In this document: positions 50,418-60,229 of the stretch, piece after piece
How positions within the stretch are numbered: position 1 is the stretch's first letter
Layout of the letters: each line of letters opens with the position of its first letter
From: Rapana venosa
Taxonomy: Eukaryota; Mollusca; Gastropoda; Neogastropoda; Muricidae
NCBI GenBank assembly: GCA_028751875.1
Contig: CM054153.1
Location: forward strand, 25,297,513-25,361,512
Reading direction: 5' to 3'
DNA: 64,000 nucleotides
Translations under genes and position numbers: made by a program
Notes under the pieces: model-generated
Seen by the model: the letters and a program-made list of their open reading frames with translations, nothing else
What the model was told of the DNA's origin: nothing
Database searches by the model: none

Positions 50418-50592
50418 CATCTGAGCGCTTTGATTTGTTGCTTTACAAGGTAAGGTAAGGTAAAGGAGTCCCATAACCTATAAGGTCGTAGGGGAGCGAG
50501 GCGTCAGAGACCTCACTTCTCTAGGGCCAGCATATTGAGGGCGGCTTTACAAGATTCAGCGCTATATAAATTCCATACATTATTATTATGCT
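50418..50592 (+). mobile_element. LINE-c tail of the SINE, split by a SINE-A fragment
   Basis: TCTGAGCGCTTTGATTTGTT up to GCTTTACAAG (50440-50449), a 94 bp insert, then GCTTTACAAG again (50544-50553) and ATTCAGCGCTATATAAATTC with (ATT)n. The repeated 10 bp is a target-site duplication. Confidence 0.9.
50450..50543 (-). mobile_element. SINE-A 3' fragment inserted with a 10 bp target-site duplication
   Basis: GTAAGGTAAGGTAAAGGAGT, CCCATAACCTATAAGGTCGT, CTTCTCTAGGGCCAGCATAT, GAGGGCG: the last ~90 bp of SINE-A in reverse. 5' truncation plus the flanking GCTTTACAAG repeats is the pattern expected of target-primed reverse transcription. Confidence 0.9.
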
Positions 50593-50669
50593 AGATTTGC
50601 ACGCTGTGGCGAACAGCGATGAGCAACGACGATGATTTTCGTTTTCGTTGTTGCTGCTGTTGCCTGCAG

Positions 50670-50898
50670 GTTACCAGCGGGAACTGAAGTACCGTCACCC
50701 TGACGGCTCGTTCAGTGCGTTCGGACCTTCCGAAGACAAGCCGGGCAGCACCTGGCTCACGGCTTTCGTGGTGAAGTCGTTCGCCCAGGCCAAGCCCTAC
50801 ATCTTCATCGACGACAAGGACCTGGAACTCAGCAAGGACTATCTGAAGTCGGTGCAGAACCCTGAAGAGGGTCCCACCAGCGGATGCTTCTTCGAGAG
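50670..50898 (+). CDS. A2M-like: Exon 20: thioester domain
   Basis: 229 nt; 2 nt complete a Gly codon, phase 2 out; acceptor TGCCTGCAG, donor GTGAGG. It encodes YQRELKYRHPDGSFSAFG, STWLTAFVVKSFAQAKPYIF, IDDKDLELSKDYLKSVQN and SGCFFE plus 2 nt. It matches A2M Y-RQLNYKH-DGSYSTFG, TWLTAFVLK-FAQA--YIFID and NGCF almost residue for residue. Confidence 0.97.
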
Positions 50899-51700
50899 GT
50901 GAGGATGGGTGGTGGTGGTATTGGGGCGCCGCGTATGTGTGTGTGCGTTTGTTTTGTCTGTGTGTGGGTGTGTTTGTGTGTGTAGGTGTGTTTTGTGTAT
51001 TGGTAGTGTGGTTTATGTGTGTGTGGGTGTTTTTTATATGTGTCTGTAGGTGTGTTTATGTCTGTAGGTGTGTTTATAGGTGTGTTTTATGTCTGTGGGT
51101 GTGTTTGTGTGTCTTAGTGTGTTAATGTTGACAGGTGTGTTTATGTGTCTGTAGGTTGTGTTTATATGTCTGTAGGTGTGTTTATGATTTTGATTTTTTT
51201 TTGTTCTTTTGATTTAATGTCTTTTCATTCACTTTTAGTGATATTAGAGGTGTGTTCATGTCTGTAGGTGTGTTTATGTCGCATAGGTGTGTTTATGTCG
51301 ATAGATGTGTTTTGTCGGTCGGTGTGTTTATGTTGACAGGTGTGTTTTATGTGTCTGTAGGTGTGTTTATGTGTCTGTAGGTGTGTTTATGTGTCTGTAG
51401 GTGTGTTTATGATTTTTGTTTGTTTTTTGGTTCTTTTGTTTTAACGTCTTTTCACTCTTAGTGATATTAGAGGGTGTGTTTATATCTGTAGGTGTGTTTA
51501 TGTCGATAGGTGTGTTTTATGTCGATAGATGTGTTTATCAGTCAGTGTGGTTATGTTTGTAGGTGTGGTTTATGTTTATAGGTGTTTTATGTCTGTAGAC
51601 GTGTTTATGTCTATAGATGTGTTCATGTCTATAGATGTGTTTATGTCTGTAGATGTGTTTATGTCTGTAGATGTGTTTATGTCTATAGTTGTGTTATATG
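50899..51700 (+). repeat. G/T-rich minisatellite after the exon 20 donor
   Basis: GTGTGTTTATGTGTCTGTAG and TTATGTCTATAGATGTG units of about 17-24 bp. The short repeat TTAACGTCTTTTCACTCTTA with GTGATATTAGAGG is embedded twice (51215 and 51445). Confidence 0.9.
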
Positions 51701-51734
51701 AATGTTTGTTATCAGAAATTACTTCTGGCCCAGG

Positions 51735-52075
51735 CCAAAAGCTGTGTCTGTTATTGATGTCAGCTAATTGCCAAGGCCTACACTCTATGTTGTTATGTTG
51801 TAGAATGTTGTGTTGAGATTGCCTTTCCAGCCATGACAAGCTCTTAAAACAACAACCCGCACTATCCTTTAAAAGATAAAAAATCCTCTGAAGTCAGAGT
51901 ATGGCTGCCTATAATTATGGCAAGGTACTTCAAAAAAGTCACACATGCAAACTTCTCATCCTGAGTGCAGTTTCAATCTCACAGTGATTCCCAGGTGGGA
52001 TGATGAGTGAGTCAGAGTGCACATTCTGGGTGACCCCCAGAGTGTTAAGCTGGGGAACGCACAACAACAACAGAA
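51735..52075 (+). mobile_element. REP-1 copy
   Basis: AAAGCTGTGTCTGTTATTGA to GAGTGTTAAGCTGGGGAACG with all blocks in order. Confidence 0.85.
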
Positions 52076-52489
52076 ATTACTCTACAGTATTCATGGATTT
52101 TGGTGTGTTGATGAAATTTTGGTTAAATCAGAAATTACTCTACAATATTGATGAATTTTTTTGGTCTTAAAAAGTTTCTCCATAGTATCAAGTTGTAGCA
52201 CTTTTCTTTTTTAAAAATTAATTATTGCCAGAACTTGAAAAATAAGTTTGTTTAAATTAAAAAAGAAAGAAAAGGGTGGATATTTTCATATTGTAGTATT
52301 GGCAATATCGCAAATTTAGCAGAATCTGTTTGGATCTCTCGTCTAGTTATATACTCTTGGAAAATGATCTGCTTGCTGAAAGAGGTACTTCTTTTTCTAT
52401 TTTTCTATTTATTTATTTTTGTTGTTGTTGTAAGTTTGTTTTTGGTGAAAGTCCAAATTATTTCAGCTAGGGTAACTCACACACACACG

Positions 52490-52531
<42 letters not shown>

Positions 52532-52640
52532 ACTAATTTCTGTTATCGATTTACTTGCGTCTTGTTTTTACTTTTATTCTGTTTTTTGGTTTTGTGTAGT
52601 TTTCGCTTTAAAAAATATTGCGGGGGGGGGGATGATAAAA
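52076..52640 (+). other. Intron 20 spacer with a long C run
   Basis: AT-rich sequence with a duplicated AGAAATTACTCTACA block at 52072-52150, then CACACACACGC and a ~42 nt C run (52489-52531). No coding segment. Confidence 0.55.
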
Positions 52641-52644
52641 AAAA

Positions 52645-53155
52645 ATCACTCCAAACTGACGCACAGCACTCCTCGGTAACTATTCATATCCAATATTTGT
52701 CTGTAAAAAATACTCCAAAATCACATACAGCATTCCTTGGTAACTATTCATATTGAATATTTGACTGTATAAAATACTCCAAAATGACATACAGCACTCC
52801 TAGGTAACTATTCATATCCAATATTTCTCTGTATAAAATACTCCAAAATGACATACAGCATTCCTTGGTAACTATTCATATCCAATATTTGTCTGTATAA
52901 AATACTCCAAAATGACATACAGCACTCCTAGGTAACTATTCATATTGAATATTTGTCTGTATAAAATACTCCAAAATCACATACAGCACTCCTAGATAAC
53001 TATTCATATCCAATATTTGTCTGTATAAAATACTCCAAAATGACATACAGTATTCCTTGGTAACTATTCATATCCAATATTTGTCTGTAAAAAAATACTC
53101 CAAAATGGACATACAGCACTCTTTGGTAACTATTCATATAAAATATTTGTCTGCT
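52645..53155 (+). repeat. 64 bp tandem repeat, 8 copies
   Basis: CTCCAAAATGACATACAGCA, TTCCTTGGTAACTATTCATA, TCCAATATTTGTCTGTATAA, AATA. Copies differ at a few sites (CTAGG/TTGG, ATTG/ATCC). Confidence 0.95.
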
Positions 53156-53215
53156 TCAGCCTATTTTTTTAAACAATGATTTTTTTCCTGCGTTTTGTGT
53201 CTCACTCTTTTTTGA

Positions 53216-53557
53216 CGGGGGACGGGATACCCTAGTGGTTAGAACATTGCGCTTGCAATCTGACAACCCAGGTTCGATTCCCGTTCAAGGGGATATTTTC
53301 CCCTGGAGTTAACATCAGTGCCGACTCCACTCTCCCCAAAAGTCCTTCGGACAAGACTATAAACCGAGGTCCCGTGTGCGAACACACGCAGAACATCTTG
53401 CGCACACGTTAAAACCGGTTCCGCTTTTCGTAAGAGTAGGCCATTGTGTGCCGGTTGGGAACGGATGACAAAATTGACAAAACTGCATACACACACGGGG
53501 ACTGGATGCAAAAAAAGCACACAGGCGCTTATTCCATTATCCTCAGTATAAAGGATT
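53216..53557 (+). mobile_element. SINE-B copy, full length
   Basis: GGGGGACGGGATACCCTAGT head, B box AGGTTCGATTCCCG, GGATATTTTCCCCTGGAGTT and TTCCATTATCCTCAGTATAA. Both Pol III box positions are recognisable. Confidence 0.92.
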
Positions 53558-53559
53558 AA

Positions 53560-53631
53560 ATTTAAAATGGATTATTCATACCAAATATTTTGTCTGTTTC
53601 ATTCACCCTGACAAAACCCCCCCCGGCCCCC

Positions 53632-53673
<42 letters not shown>

Positions 53674-53912
53674 ATGGATTATTCATACCGAATATTTTGT
53701 CCGTTTCATTCACCCTGACGAAACCACTCCACCCCCCCCCCCTCCCCTCCCAAATGGATTATTCATACCGAATATTTTGTCCGTTTCATTCACCCTGACG
53801 AAACCCCCCCACCCCCCCCCCCCCCCCCCCCCCCCCCAAATGGATTATTCATACCGAATATTTTGTCCGTTTTATTCACCCTGACGAACCTCCCCCCACC
53901 CACCCCCCCCAT
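53560..53912 (+). repeat. ~65-100 bp tandem repeat with C runs before exon 21
   Basis: AAATGGATTATTCATACCGA, ATATTTTGTCCGTTTCATTC, ACCCTGACGAAACC and a C run of 10-45 nt, four copies. This C-rich stretch ends about 70 bp before the exon 21 acceptor and faces the G/T-rich start of the same intron. Confidence 0.92.
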
Positions 53913-53983
53913 CCTTTTTGTTGTTGTTATTGTTGTTGTTGTGTTGTATGTTATAAAGCATGATGTTGTGTGTGTCTTGTCAG

Positions 53984-54095
53984 TGGGAGCGTGTTCAGTT
54001 CCTACATGCAAGGGGGGCTGGGCAAGGAGTCCAACGACGCTGCTCTGTCGGCCTACGTCCTGATCGCCCTGCTGGAGTCTGGTCTGGATAGAGAG
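53984..54095 (+). CDS. A2M-like: Exon 21: thioester domain, catalytic-position segment
   Basis: 112 nt; 1 nt completes a Ser codon, phase 0 out; acceptor CTTGTCAG, donor GTATGT. It encodes GSVFSSYMQGGLGKESNDAA, LSAYVLIALLESGLDRE. Aligned by GCF...GG, the residue at the position of the C3 catalytic His (Asn in human A2M) is Ser, the first Ser of VFSSYM. LSAY-LIALLE is a conserved helix. Confidence 0.96.
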
Positions 54096-54420
54096 GTATG
54101 TATGGAGCCGGCACTGACACCTTCTGTGTGTGTTGTGTGTGTGTGTGGGTGGGTGGTGGTGGGGTTGTGGTTTATGTGGTGGGGGGGGGGGGGGGTACTG
54201 GTGGTGAGGGAGGGGGATGTGTGGGGTGGTGGTGGTGTTTGTTTATGTGGGGGGGGGGGCTGTGTGGGGTGGTGGTGGTTGTGTGTTTATGTGGTGTGTG
54301 TTTGTGTGTGTATGTGAGTGGGTGGGTGGTGTGTGTGTAGGGTGGTGGTGGTAGTTGTGGGTGTGGTGTGGGGGGGGAGGGGTGTAGGTGGGTGTGTGGT
54401 TTGGATAGATAGATATGAAG
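54096..54420 (+). repeat. G/T-rich tract after the exon 21 donor
   Basis: GTGTGTGGGTGGGTGGTGGT with G runs; few C after the first 30 nt. Confidence 0.88.
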
Positions 54421-54524
54421 CTGGTTTAGAGTCTCATCCGAAGGACTTTTGGGGAGAGTGGAGTCTGTATGTGTGTGTGGGGAGTGAGGGAGGTAGGTTT
54501 GTGTGGGGGGAGTTTATTTATTTA

Positions 54525-54745
54525 TGTATTTAATCTTTCATTTCAAGGATAACGGAATAAGCATTCATGTGTTGTTTTTTTTAATATCCAGTCCCCATGT
54601 GTATGCAGTTTTTATTATTAACTTTGTCATCCATTCCCACTGGCACACAATGGCTGACTCTTTGGAACAGGTTTTAACATATGTGCAAGGTGTTCTGTGT
54701 GTGTTTATATGTATGCGGGACTCCAGTTTATAGTGTGTGTACTCG
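54525..54745 (-). mobile_element. SINE-B copy, 3' part
   Basis: TTCATTTCAAGGATAACGGA, ATCCAGTCCCCATGTGTATG and CATTCCCACTGGCACACAAT. Confidence 0.8.
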
Positions 54746-54983
54746 TGCAAGTGCATGCGTGCGTGCATGTGCGTTAGCCTGTAATTTAAATTTTTTCTCA
54801 GTCAGAAAATGCCAAACTACTTACAAACGACTAATAGTGGCTCCCATTAAAAGACTTACATGCTCGTATTCCTTTTCACAGCGATTTCAGTCAGTGGTAC
54901 AACATTCAGAAGTGACTCTCCGGTTTTAATTTTGATTTATGTATATATTTTATTTTTGGTGTTTGTTTTATTTATTTATTTAT

Positions 54984-55208
54984 TTATTCTTTTATATCGA
55001 GGATAATGGAATAAGCACCTATGTGCTTTTTTTTTTACATCCAGTCCCCAGTGTGCATGCGGTTTTGTCAATTCTGTCATCTTGTTTCCACCACCGGCAC
55101 ACAATAGCCTACTCTTCCGAAAAGCGGGAACAGGATTTAACGTGTGAGCGCAAGATGTTCTCTGCGTGCGTTCGCATGCGGGGGTGGGGGGGGGGCCTTC
55201 GGTTTAGT
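54984..55208 (-). mobile_element. SINE-B copy, 3' part
   Basis: TTCTTTTATATCGAGGATAA, ACATCCAGTCCCCAGTGTGC, CTACTCTTCCGAAAAGCGGG and a G run replacing part of the body. Confidence 0.85.
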
Positions 55209-55227
55209 GTATGTGTGTGTGTGTGTG

Positions 55228-55300
55228 TGATTCAGATTCAGATTCAGATTTTTTTTTCAGATTCAGAATATTTTATTGCCATTTAAGTCATGTAGACTTA
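55228..55300 (+). repeat. Short interspersed repeat (ATTCAG)n + TTTTATTGCCATTTAAGT
   Basis: Second copy of the element at 48808, with the ATTCAG part duplicated. Confidence 0.7.
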
Positions 55301-55369
55301 TTTGACACAACAAAAACATCAACTATAATTATTATCTATTTTGGTTAAAAGTGATGTACACTAAAAACA

Positions 55370-55470
55370 TGTGTGTGTGTATGTGTGTGTGTGTGTGTGC
55401 ATGTGTGTGCGTGTGTGTTGTGTATGTGTGTGTGCGTGCGTGTGCGTGCGTGCGTGTGTGTGTGTATGGC
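55370..55470 (+). repeat. (GT)n/(GTGC)n before exon 22
   Basis: GTGTGTGTATGTGTGTGTGT and GTGCGTGCGTGTGC run to within 2-8 bp of the GGCAG acceptor, so exon 22 has no conventional pyrimidine tract; alternating T supplies the pyrimidines. Confidence 0.88.
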
Positions 55471-55472
55471 AG

Positions 55473-55644
55473 GATCCTGTGGCAGTGAGCGGCTTGGAGT
55501 GCATCAACCGACAGACGGCAAACTATGCAGAGGTGGACGCCTACACACTGGCCTTGGTGGCCTACGCCAACACGCTGTACGACCCCAGCAACCCCACCAC
55601 TGCAAGCGTCATGCAAGCGTTGGACAGTGTGGCCACCATTGAAG
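55473..55644 (+). CDS. A2M-like: Exon 22: thioester domain helices
   Basis: 172 nt, phase 0 in, 1 out, acceptor TATGGCAG, donor GTCGGC. It encodes DPVAVSGLECINRQTANYAE, VDAYTLALVAYANTLYDPSN and PTTASVMQALDSVATIEG. It matches A2M HPVVRNALFCLES, YTKALLAYAFALAG and LKSLNEEA, including the conserved Cys. Confidence 0.95.
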
Positions 55645-55792
55645 GTCGGCGTGCTGTGTCTCTCTCTGTGTGTGTGCCTGAATTACGGCCCTCGAGTGTT
55701 GGGTTGTTTCTTTGTCTTTCTATTTGTTCCTTGGCTTGAGCTCTTGAGGTTCACCAGTGGTGAGATTTTTGCGTACGCGATCGATTTGTTTT

Positions 55793-55950
55793 TTCACCCA
55801 GGTTTGATTCCCGTTCAAGGGGATATTTTCCCCTGGAGTTAACATCAGTGCAGACTCCACTCTCCCCCAAAGTCCTTCGGATGAGACTATAAACCGAGGC
55901 CTTGTGTGCGAACGCACGCAGAATATCTTGTGCACACGTTAAAATGAAGG
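55793..55950 (+). mobile_element. SINE-B copy, middle part
   Basis: AGGTTTGATTCCCGTTCAAG, CTGGAGTTAACATCAGTGCA and AGTCCTTCGGATGAGACTAT. A SINE-C-like piece (CACCAGTGGTGAGATTTTTG) precedes it. Confidence 0.82.
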
Positions 55951-56079
55951 TAGCTGCTTTTTAACTTTTCGGGGATATGGGTGCGTTTTGTGTTTTTGTG
56001 TGACCTGCGAAACGCCGATGTTGAGTTGTGGGATCGTTAACGTGTGTATTTGGTCTTCTATTTATTTATTTATTTTATT

Positions 56080-56424
56080 TCGTTCTTTTATATCGAGGAT
56101 AATGGAATAAGCACCTAAGTGCTTTTTCTTACATCCAGTCCCCAGTGTGTATGCGGTTTTGTGAATTCTGTCATGTGTTCCCACCGGCACACAATGGCCT
56201 ACTCTTACGAAAAGCGGGAACAGGATTTAACGTGTGCGCAAGATGTTCTGCGTGCGTTCGCACACACGGGGCCTCGGTTTATAGTCTCATCCGAAGGACT
56301 TTTGGGGAGAGTGGAGTCTGCACTGATGTTAACTCCAGGGGAAAATGTTCCCTTGAACGGGAATCGAACCCGGGTCGTCAGATTGCGAGCGCAATGTTCT
56401 AACCACTAGGCTATCCTGTCCCTC
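56080..56424 (-). mobile_element. SINE-B copy, full length
   Basis: Reverse complement: GGGACAGGATAGCCTAGTGG, A box TAGCCTAGTGG, B box GGGTTCGATTCCCG, complete body, TTCCATTATCCTCGATATAA end. Confidence 0.93.
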
Positions 56425-56475
56425 TTCTGCATGTGTATATCACATGAAGGGGATTAAGGCGTTGGCAGGTCTTGG

Positions 56476-56608
56476 TTTGTTATGATGACGTGAGAGATGG
56501 TAGAAATCCCTGCCTGCAGACGCCGTCACCGAGATTCGAACCCACGAGTTCATGGACCCATGGGATTAAAGTTGAACGGTCTTAACCGCTCGGCTACTAT
56601 TGAGTATC
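56476..56608 (-). mobile_element. tRNA-like sequence (possible SINE head)
   Basis: Reverse complement reads TAGTAGCCGAGCGGTTAAGA (A box) and CTCGTGGGTTCGAATCTCGG (B box) about 35 nt later, like a tRNA-Leu/Ser-type gene. The acceptor stem does not pair convincingly, so it is not a functional tRNA. Confidence 0.6.
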
Positions 56609-56627
56609 ACCCCTTATACCGGCACGC

Positions 56628-56639
56628 ACGCACGCACGC

Positions 56640-56711
<72 letters not shown>

Positions 56712-56755
56712 AACACACACAAAACACACCCACAAACACACACAAACACACACAA
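56628..56755 (+). repeat. (CA)n tract before exon 23
   Basis: ACGCACGCACGCA then about 110 bp of CACACA with AAACACA variants. Confidence 0.95.
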
Positions 56756-56779
56756 GATAGCCTAGTGGTTAGAACCTGG
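56755..56779 (+). mobile_element. SINE-B head remnant before exon 23
   Basis: AGATAGCCTAGTGGTTAGAA is the SINE-B A-box region; the element ends there and CCGATTCACCCTACAG of the acceptor follows within 30 bp. Confidence 0.6.
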
Positions 56780-56807
56780 CCTCACACTGGACCGATTCAC
56801 CCTACAG

Positions 56808-57019
56808 GTGACCTGAAGTACTGGAAGCGGGCTGGAGAGCTGCCCAAGCCGGTCAACTCGTGGTATTACTACGCCGCGCCCTCGGCCGAGGTGGAGATGA
56901 CCTCGTACGCCTTGCTGGCCCGCCTGGCCTTTGACCCCGATGATGTGGGCAGCTCTCAGGCCATCGTGTACTGGCTCTCGAAGCAGCGCAATGCCTTTGG
57001 TGGATATTCCTCCACGCAG
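56808..57019 (+). CDS. A2M-like: Exon 23: thioester domain, [10 protein letters not shown]
   Basis: 212 nt; 2 nt complete a Gly codon, phase 0 out; acceptor CACCCTACAG, donor GTATTG. It encodes [60 protein letters not shown] and [23 protein letters not shown] and I--W-(T/S)KQ-NA-GG(F/Y)SSTQ are A2M hallmarks. Confidence 0.97.
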
Positions 57020-58996
57020 GTATTGTACAACGCTGGTTTTTAGTCAAAGGGTGTGATGGAGAGGTAAAAAGGGTGGTTGCTATATATAGCCTGTGTGGTT
57101 GTTTGGGGCGAGTGAGGTGCGCTCTGGATTTGATTATATAGTTGCAGTTCTGTAGTTGCGTTCAGGAAGTAAAAGAATCGAAATGATAGTGGTTTTTTTG
57201 TGTGTTTGCTTTTATGTCTGGTCTTGTAAATGATAGTTTTAGTAGGAATTATTATTTTATTTTATTATTATTTTATAGCTGTTATTTTTTTTACTGTAGC
57301 TATTATTTTTGTTACACTCTTAGTGAACATCGGAGGATTTTTATGTTGATTTGGAGACTTGATTTAAAAAAAATTAAAATAAAAGAATATACAGCTTAAT
57401 CGATTTCATCTCATAATCTTAAATGATCAAGAAATATTGTCAGCTTGATAATTCGTTGAATAGATAAGTCAGAAGTGGAAGAATTGACAAACCAAAAAAC
57501 ATTCGTATTGCAATGGCTCAGCTTAGGCAAACAATATATCAAAAAGCAGGATGCAGTTTCGTAAGGCAACATATGTATTTACACTTTTTCAAGTTCTTGT
57601 ATCTTCAATGTCAGCATATGTGGAATGAATGTCACTACTTTTTCCCTCACAGTAATTTATGAAAAATGGCTTACGCTATATCATGCTTTTTGCCTTATTC
57701 CAATTTCAATGCCTTACAGCAACAATGGTTTATCTGAAAAAAATAGCAATTTCCAATTTTTTTCATATGTTGCAGAATTTACTGTGAACTTTCAGATGAC
57801 AAAAATATAAAATAAAAATGTTATTAATTTCAAAGATATTTGAAAAAAACCTTTGTTGCACAAAATTACCCTAGCAAATTTCACAGGGTACACTGGACTA
57901 CCGAACAGCATCCCGTTTTTCCTCTAAAGACTTAATGCCAATTTAATGCCAATTATCTGGGACAGGGCTATGCAACAGCAGACATCCAGCTGTGCAAACC
58001 CTTCTTGCCTAGGAGTGGATACACTTGGACTGCTGGGCGGGGTTTATGTAACACTGGCGGGCCTGGGGGTTGTGTGGTTGTTCCTGCTGAAAACTGGTGG
58101 CTGGAATGTGATCTTATCTGGGATAAAGGGTCAAGCTTTGTGCCATGCCCTGTATTTTCTCTGCAAGCAAGGTGGTCTACTTTCACTGCCAGTGTTTTTG
58201 CTATCCTGGCCTTTACAGGAAATTCCACTTTCTGCACTAGCCTAGCCTAGCATTGCTTTGAGAGGACCAGAATTAGTGAACATCAAAGCTTCACATGCAG
58301 ACTGCGAGAAAAGTCAGGGCAAAAACAGGCCACCAGTTGGAAATATGCATTTATGGGCTTTCTTCTACATGTATTACAACATAAAGATGCTATGATAAAG
58401 ATCACATCAATACCCATTCACTTTAAAAAAAACTGAATACTTCCGTTCAATCCTCGATTTGTTCTAACCTTTCAAACTTTTCACATGAGTGTATCTAAAA
58501 ATTTTCAAAAATGGCGGCTCTGTCGATAGACCGTTGTTGCTCTAAGGCATCGATTTGTGGAGGGACTCGATGCCTTCTTGTTGTTCTGGGCCCAGATTTT
58601 CTTACAAGCAGTATACAACAAGTAGGTAGGCATCCTTCAGTCCTGGAAGACTGTGGAGTTGCGCTCTAGGTGTTGATTCTGGTACTGCATCGGTTGTGGC
58701 TGTCCAGACTGACACAGAAATGACAGTCGTGTGTGGCAGAGGGCACAGAGGAAGTCTGACGCTGGCCTGTGTGCCTCTCTGACTGTACTTTAAGAGATGG
58801 TATATTAAAGATACCGTCAATTGCATGACGAAACAAAACATAATGATATATTCATATCAATTTAAAGGCGAAAGACATAAAAAAACTATAACACTTATCA
58901 TCTTTATCGATATATTACTATTAATTCAAGGGTGAATAAAATAAAAACACTATATAACACTAACATCTTTAATGATATATTACTATTAATTCAAAT
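57020..58996 (+). other. Intron 23 5' part, largely unique
   Basis: AT-rich DNA. 57940-58260 is GC-richer with short unconvincing frames on both strands. 58600-58800 (CATCCTTCAGTCCTGGAAGA, GATTCTGGTACTGCATCGGT) looks like an unidentified dispersed repeat. A duplicated AATGATATATTACTATTAAT block lies at 58850-58995. Confidence 0.5.
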
Positions 58997-58997
58997 C

Positions 58998-59290
58998 GGG
59001 GGACGGAATAGCTCAGTGGTTAGAGCTCTCGTTTTCCCCCAGCTAAGGTTAAGTAGCATTGAGCGTGGTTACCTCTTGGATGGGTGATCGTTTGCAGGCC
59101 TTGGCTTCAGTACAGTCTCCCAGTTCACCCAGTTGTAAATGGGTACCTGCCCTCTTTAGGGCCAGGGAAGGTAAAGCAGTGAGGGAGAGGAGATGGGCGC
59201 CACCCTCAATATGCTGGCTCCTGGAGAAGTGAGGTCTCTGATGCCTCGCTCCCCTACGACCGCATAGGTTACAGGACACCTTTACCTTTA
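58998..59290 (+). mobile_element. SINE-A copy, full length
   Basis: GGGGGACGGAATAGCTCAGT, GTTAAGTAGCATTGAGCGTG, CTTGGATGGGTGATCG, body, and GGTTACAGGACACCTTTACC. Confidence 0.9.
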
Positions 59291-59339
59291 AAAAAAAAAG
59301 TTTTATAACACTATCACCTTTAATGATATATTAATATCA

Positions 59340-59547
59340 ATCAGTGCAAAGTTGATGATCTGAAGTCAGTAGCTAGTAGCAATAGACTGCGCTGGTTTGG
59401 GCACGTGCAACGGAAAGCAGACCACCACATCATAAAAAGAGCAATGAACTTCGTAGTGGATGGAAAGAGACCCAAAGGGAAGACCTAGCAAAACCTGGGC
59501 TGCCTGTATTGCAGATGATCTTAGAGAAAGGGGCATAAATAAATAAG
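59340..59547 (+). mobile_element. LINE-a fragment, first part (split by SINE-A)
   Basis: GTGCAAAGTTGATGATCTGA to GAAAGGGGCATAAATAAATA; encodes VDDLKSVASSNRLRWFGHV and QRKADHHIIKRAMNFVVDG, then a frameshift near GACCCAAAGG. Confidence 0.88.
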
Positions 59548-59845
59548 GTAAAAGGAAAGGTAAAGGAGTCCCATAACCTATAAGGTCGTAGGGGAGCGAG
59601 GCGTCGGAGACCTCACTTCTCTAGGGCCAGCATATTGAGGGCGGCACCCATCTCCTCTCCCTCGCTGCTTTACCTTCCCTGACCCTAAAGAGGGCAGGTA
59701 CCCATTTACAGCTGGGTGAACTGGGGGAACTGTACTGAAGCCAAGGCGCGCAAACAGTCACCCATCCAAGTGGTAACCACGCTCGACCCTGCTTAACTTG
59801 GCTGGGGGAAGCGAGTGCTCCGACCACTGAGCTATCCCGTCCCTT
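59548..59845 (-). mobile_element. SINE-A, full length with target-site duplication
   Basis: Flanked by ATAAATAAG at 59539-59547 and 59846-59854, inside LINE-a. This delimits the element: about 298 bp, from GGGACGGGATAGCTCAGTGG through AGTTAAGCAGGGTCGAGCGT, TTGGATGGGTGACTG and the GGTAAAGCAGCGAGGGAG body to TGGGACTCCTTTACCTTTCC. Confidence 0.95.
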
Positions 59846-59945
59846 ATAAATAAGGAGGAAGCTCAAAACAGACAGAGATGGAGAAGGCTCATTAATATCA
59901 AACCTCCCCTGGGAGAAACATGACAAAAAAGGAAGAAGAAGAAGA
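59846..59945 (+). mobile_element. LINE-a fragment, 3' end with (GAA)n tail
   Basis: GAGGAAGCTCAAAACAGACA, CCTCCCCTGGGAGAAACATG, ACAAAAAAGG then AAGAAGAAGAAG. It gives the native 3' end of the family. Confidence 0.9.
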
Positions 59946-59994
59946 CGTTCAAAGGTGAAAGACCAAGAAACACTCGTCTTCTTTCAATTTTTAG

Positions 59995-60213
59995 GATACC
60001 GTGCTGGGACTGAACGCTCTCTCGGAGTTTGCGGCCAAGATTTTCACGGACCAGCCGGCGAACCTGACGGTGACGTTGGACAACGGACGCATGCAGGCGG
60101 ACTTCAATATCAACGACGACAACGGCCTCATCCTCCAGCGAAAGGCCTTCGATGTGGAGGGGGACATGAACATGCGTGTGGTGGCCAGTGGCACTGGCTG
60201 CGCTCTTGTTCAG
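59995..60213 (+). CDS. A2M-like: Exon 24: end of thioester domain and second CUB half
   Basis: 219 nt, phase 0/0, acceptor TTTTTAG, donor GTGAGA. It encodes DTVLGLNALSEFAAKIFTDQ, LTVTLDNGRMQADFNIN, NGLILQRKAFDVEGDMNMRV and VASGTGCALVQ. It matches A2M DTVVAL-ALS-YAA, VTI--SG-F---F-V-NNNRLLLQ and V-GEGCVYLQ. The acceptor lies about 50 bp after a LINE-a tail. Confidence 0.95.
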
Positions 60214-60229
60214 GTGAGAGAGGGAGAGA

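Noticed and set aside
17656..53860. Very long pure C or G runs (e.g. 17656, 32459, 34698, 41168, 52489, 53637) as functional elements
   Set aside because: Homopolymer lengths are unreliable in long-read assemblies; noted as tracts without further meaning.
57946..58250. Overlapping open frames on both strands (~80-100 codons) in a GC-richer patch of intron 23
   Set aside because: No recognisable domain, no splice sites fitting the A2M phases, and frames open on both strands at once; more likely an unidentified repeat remnant.
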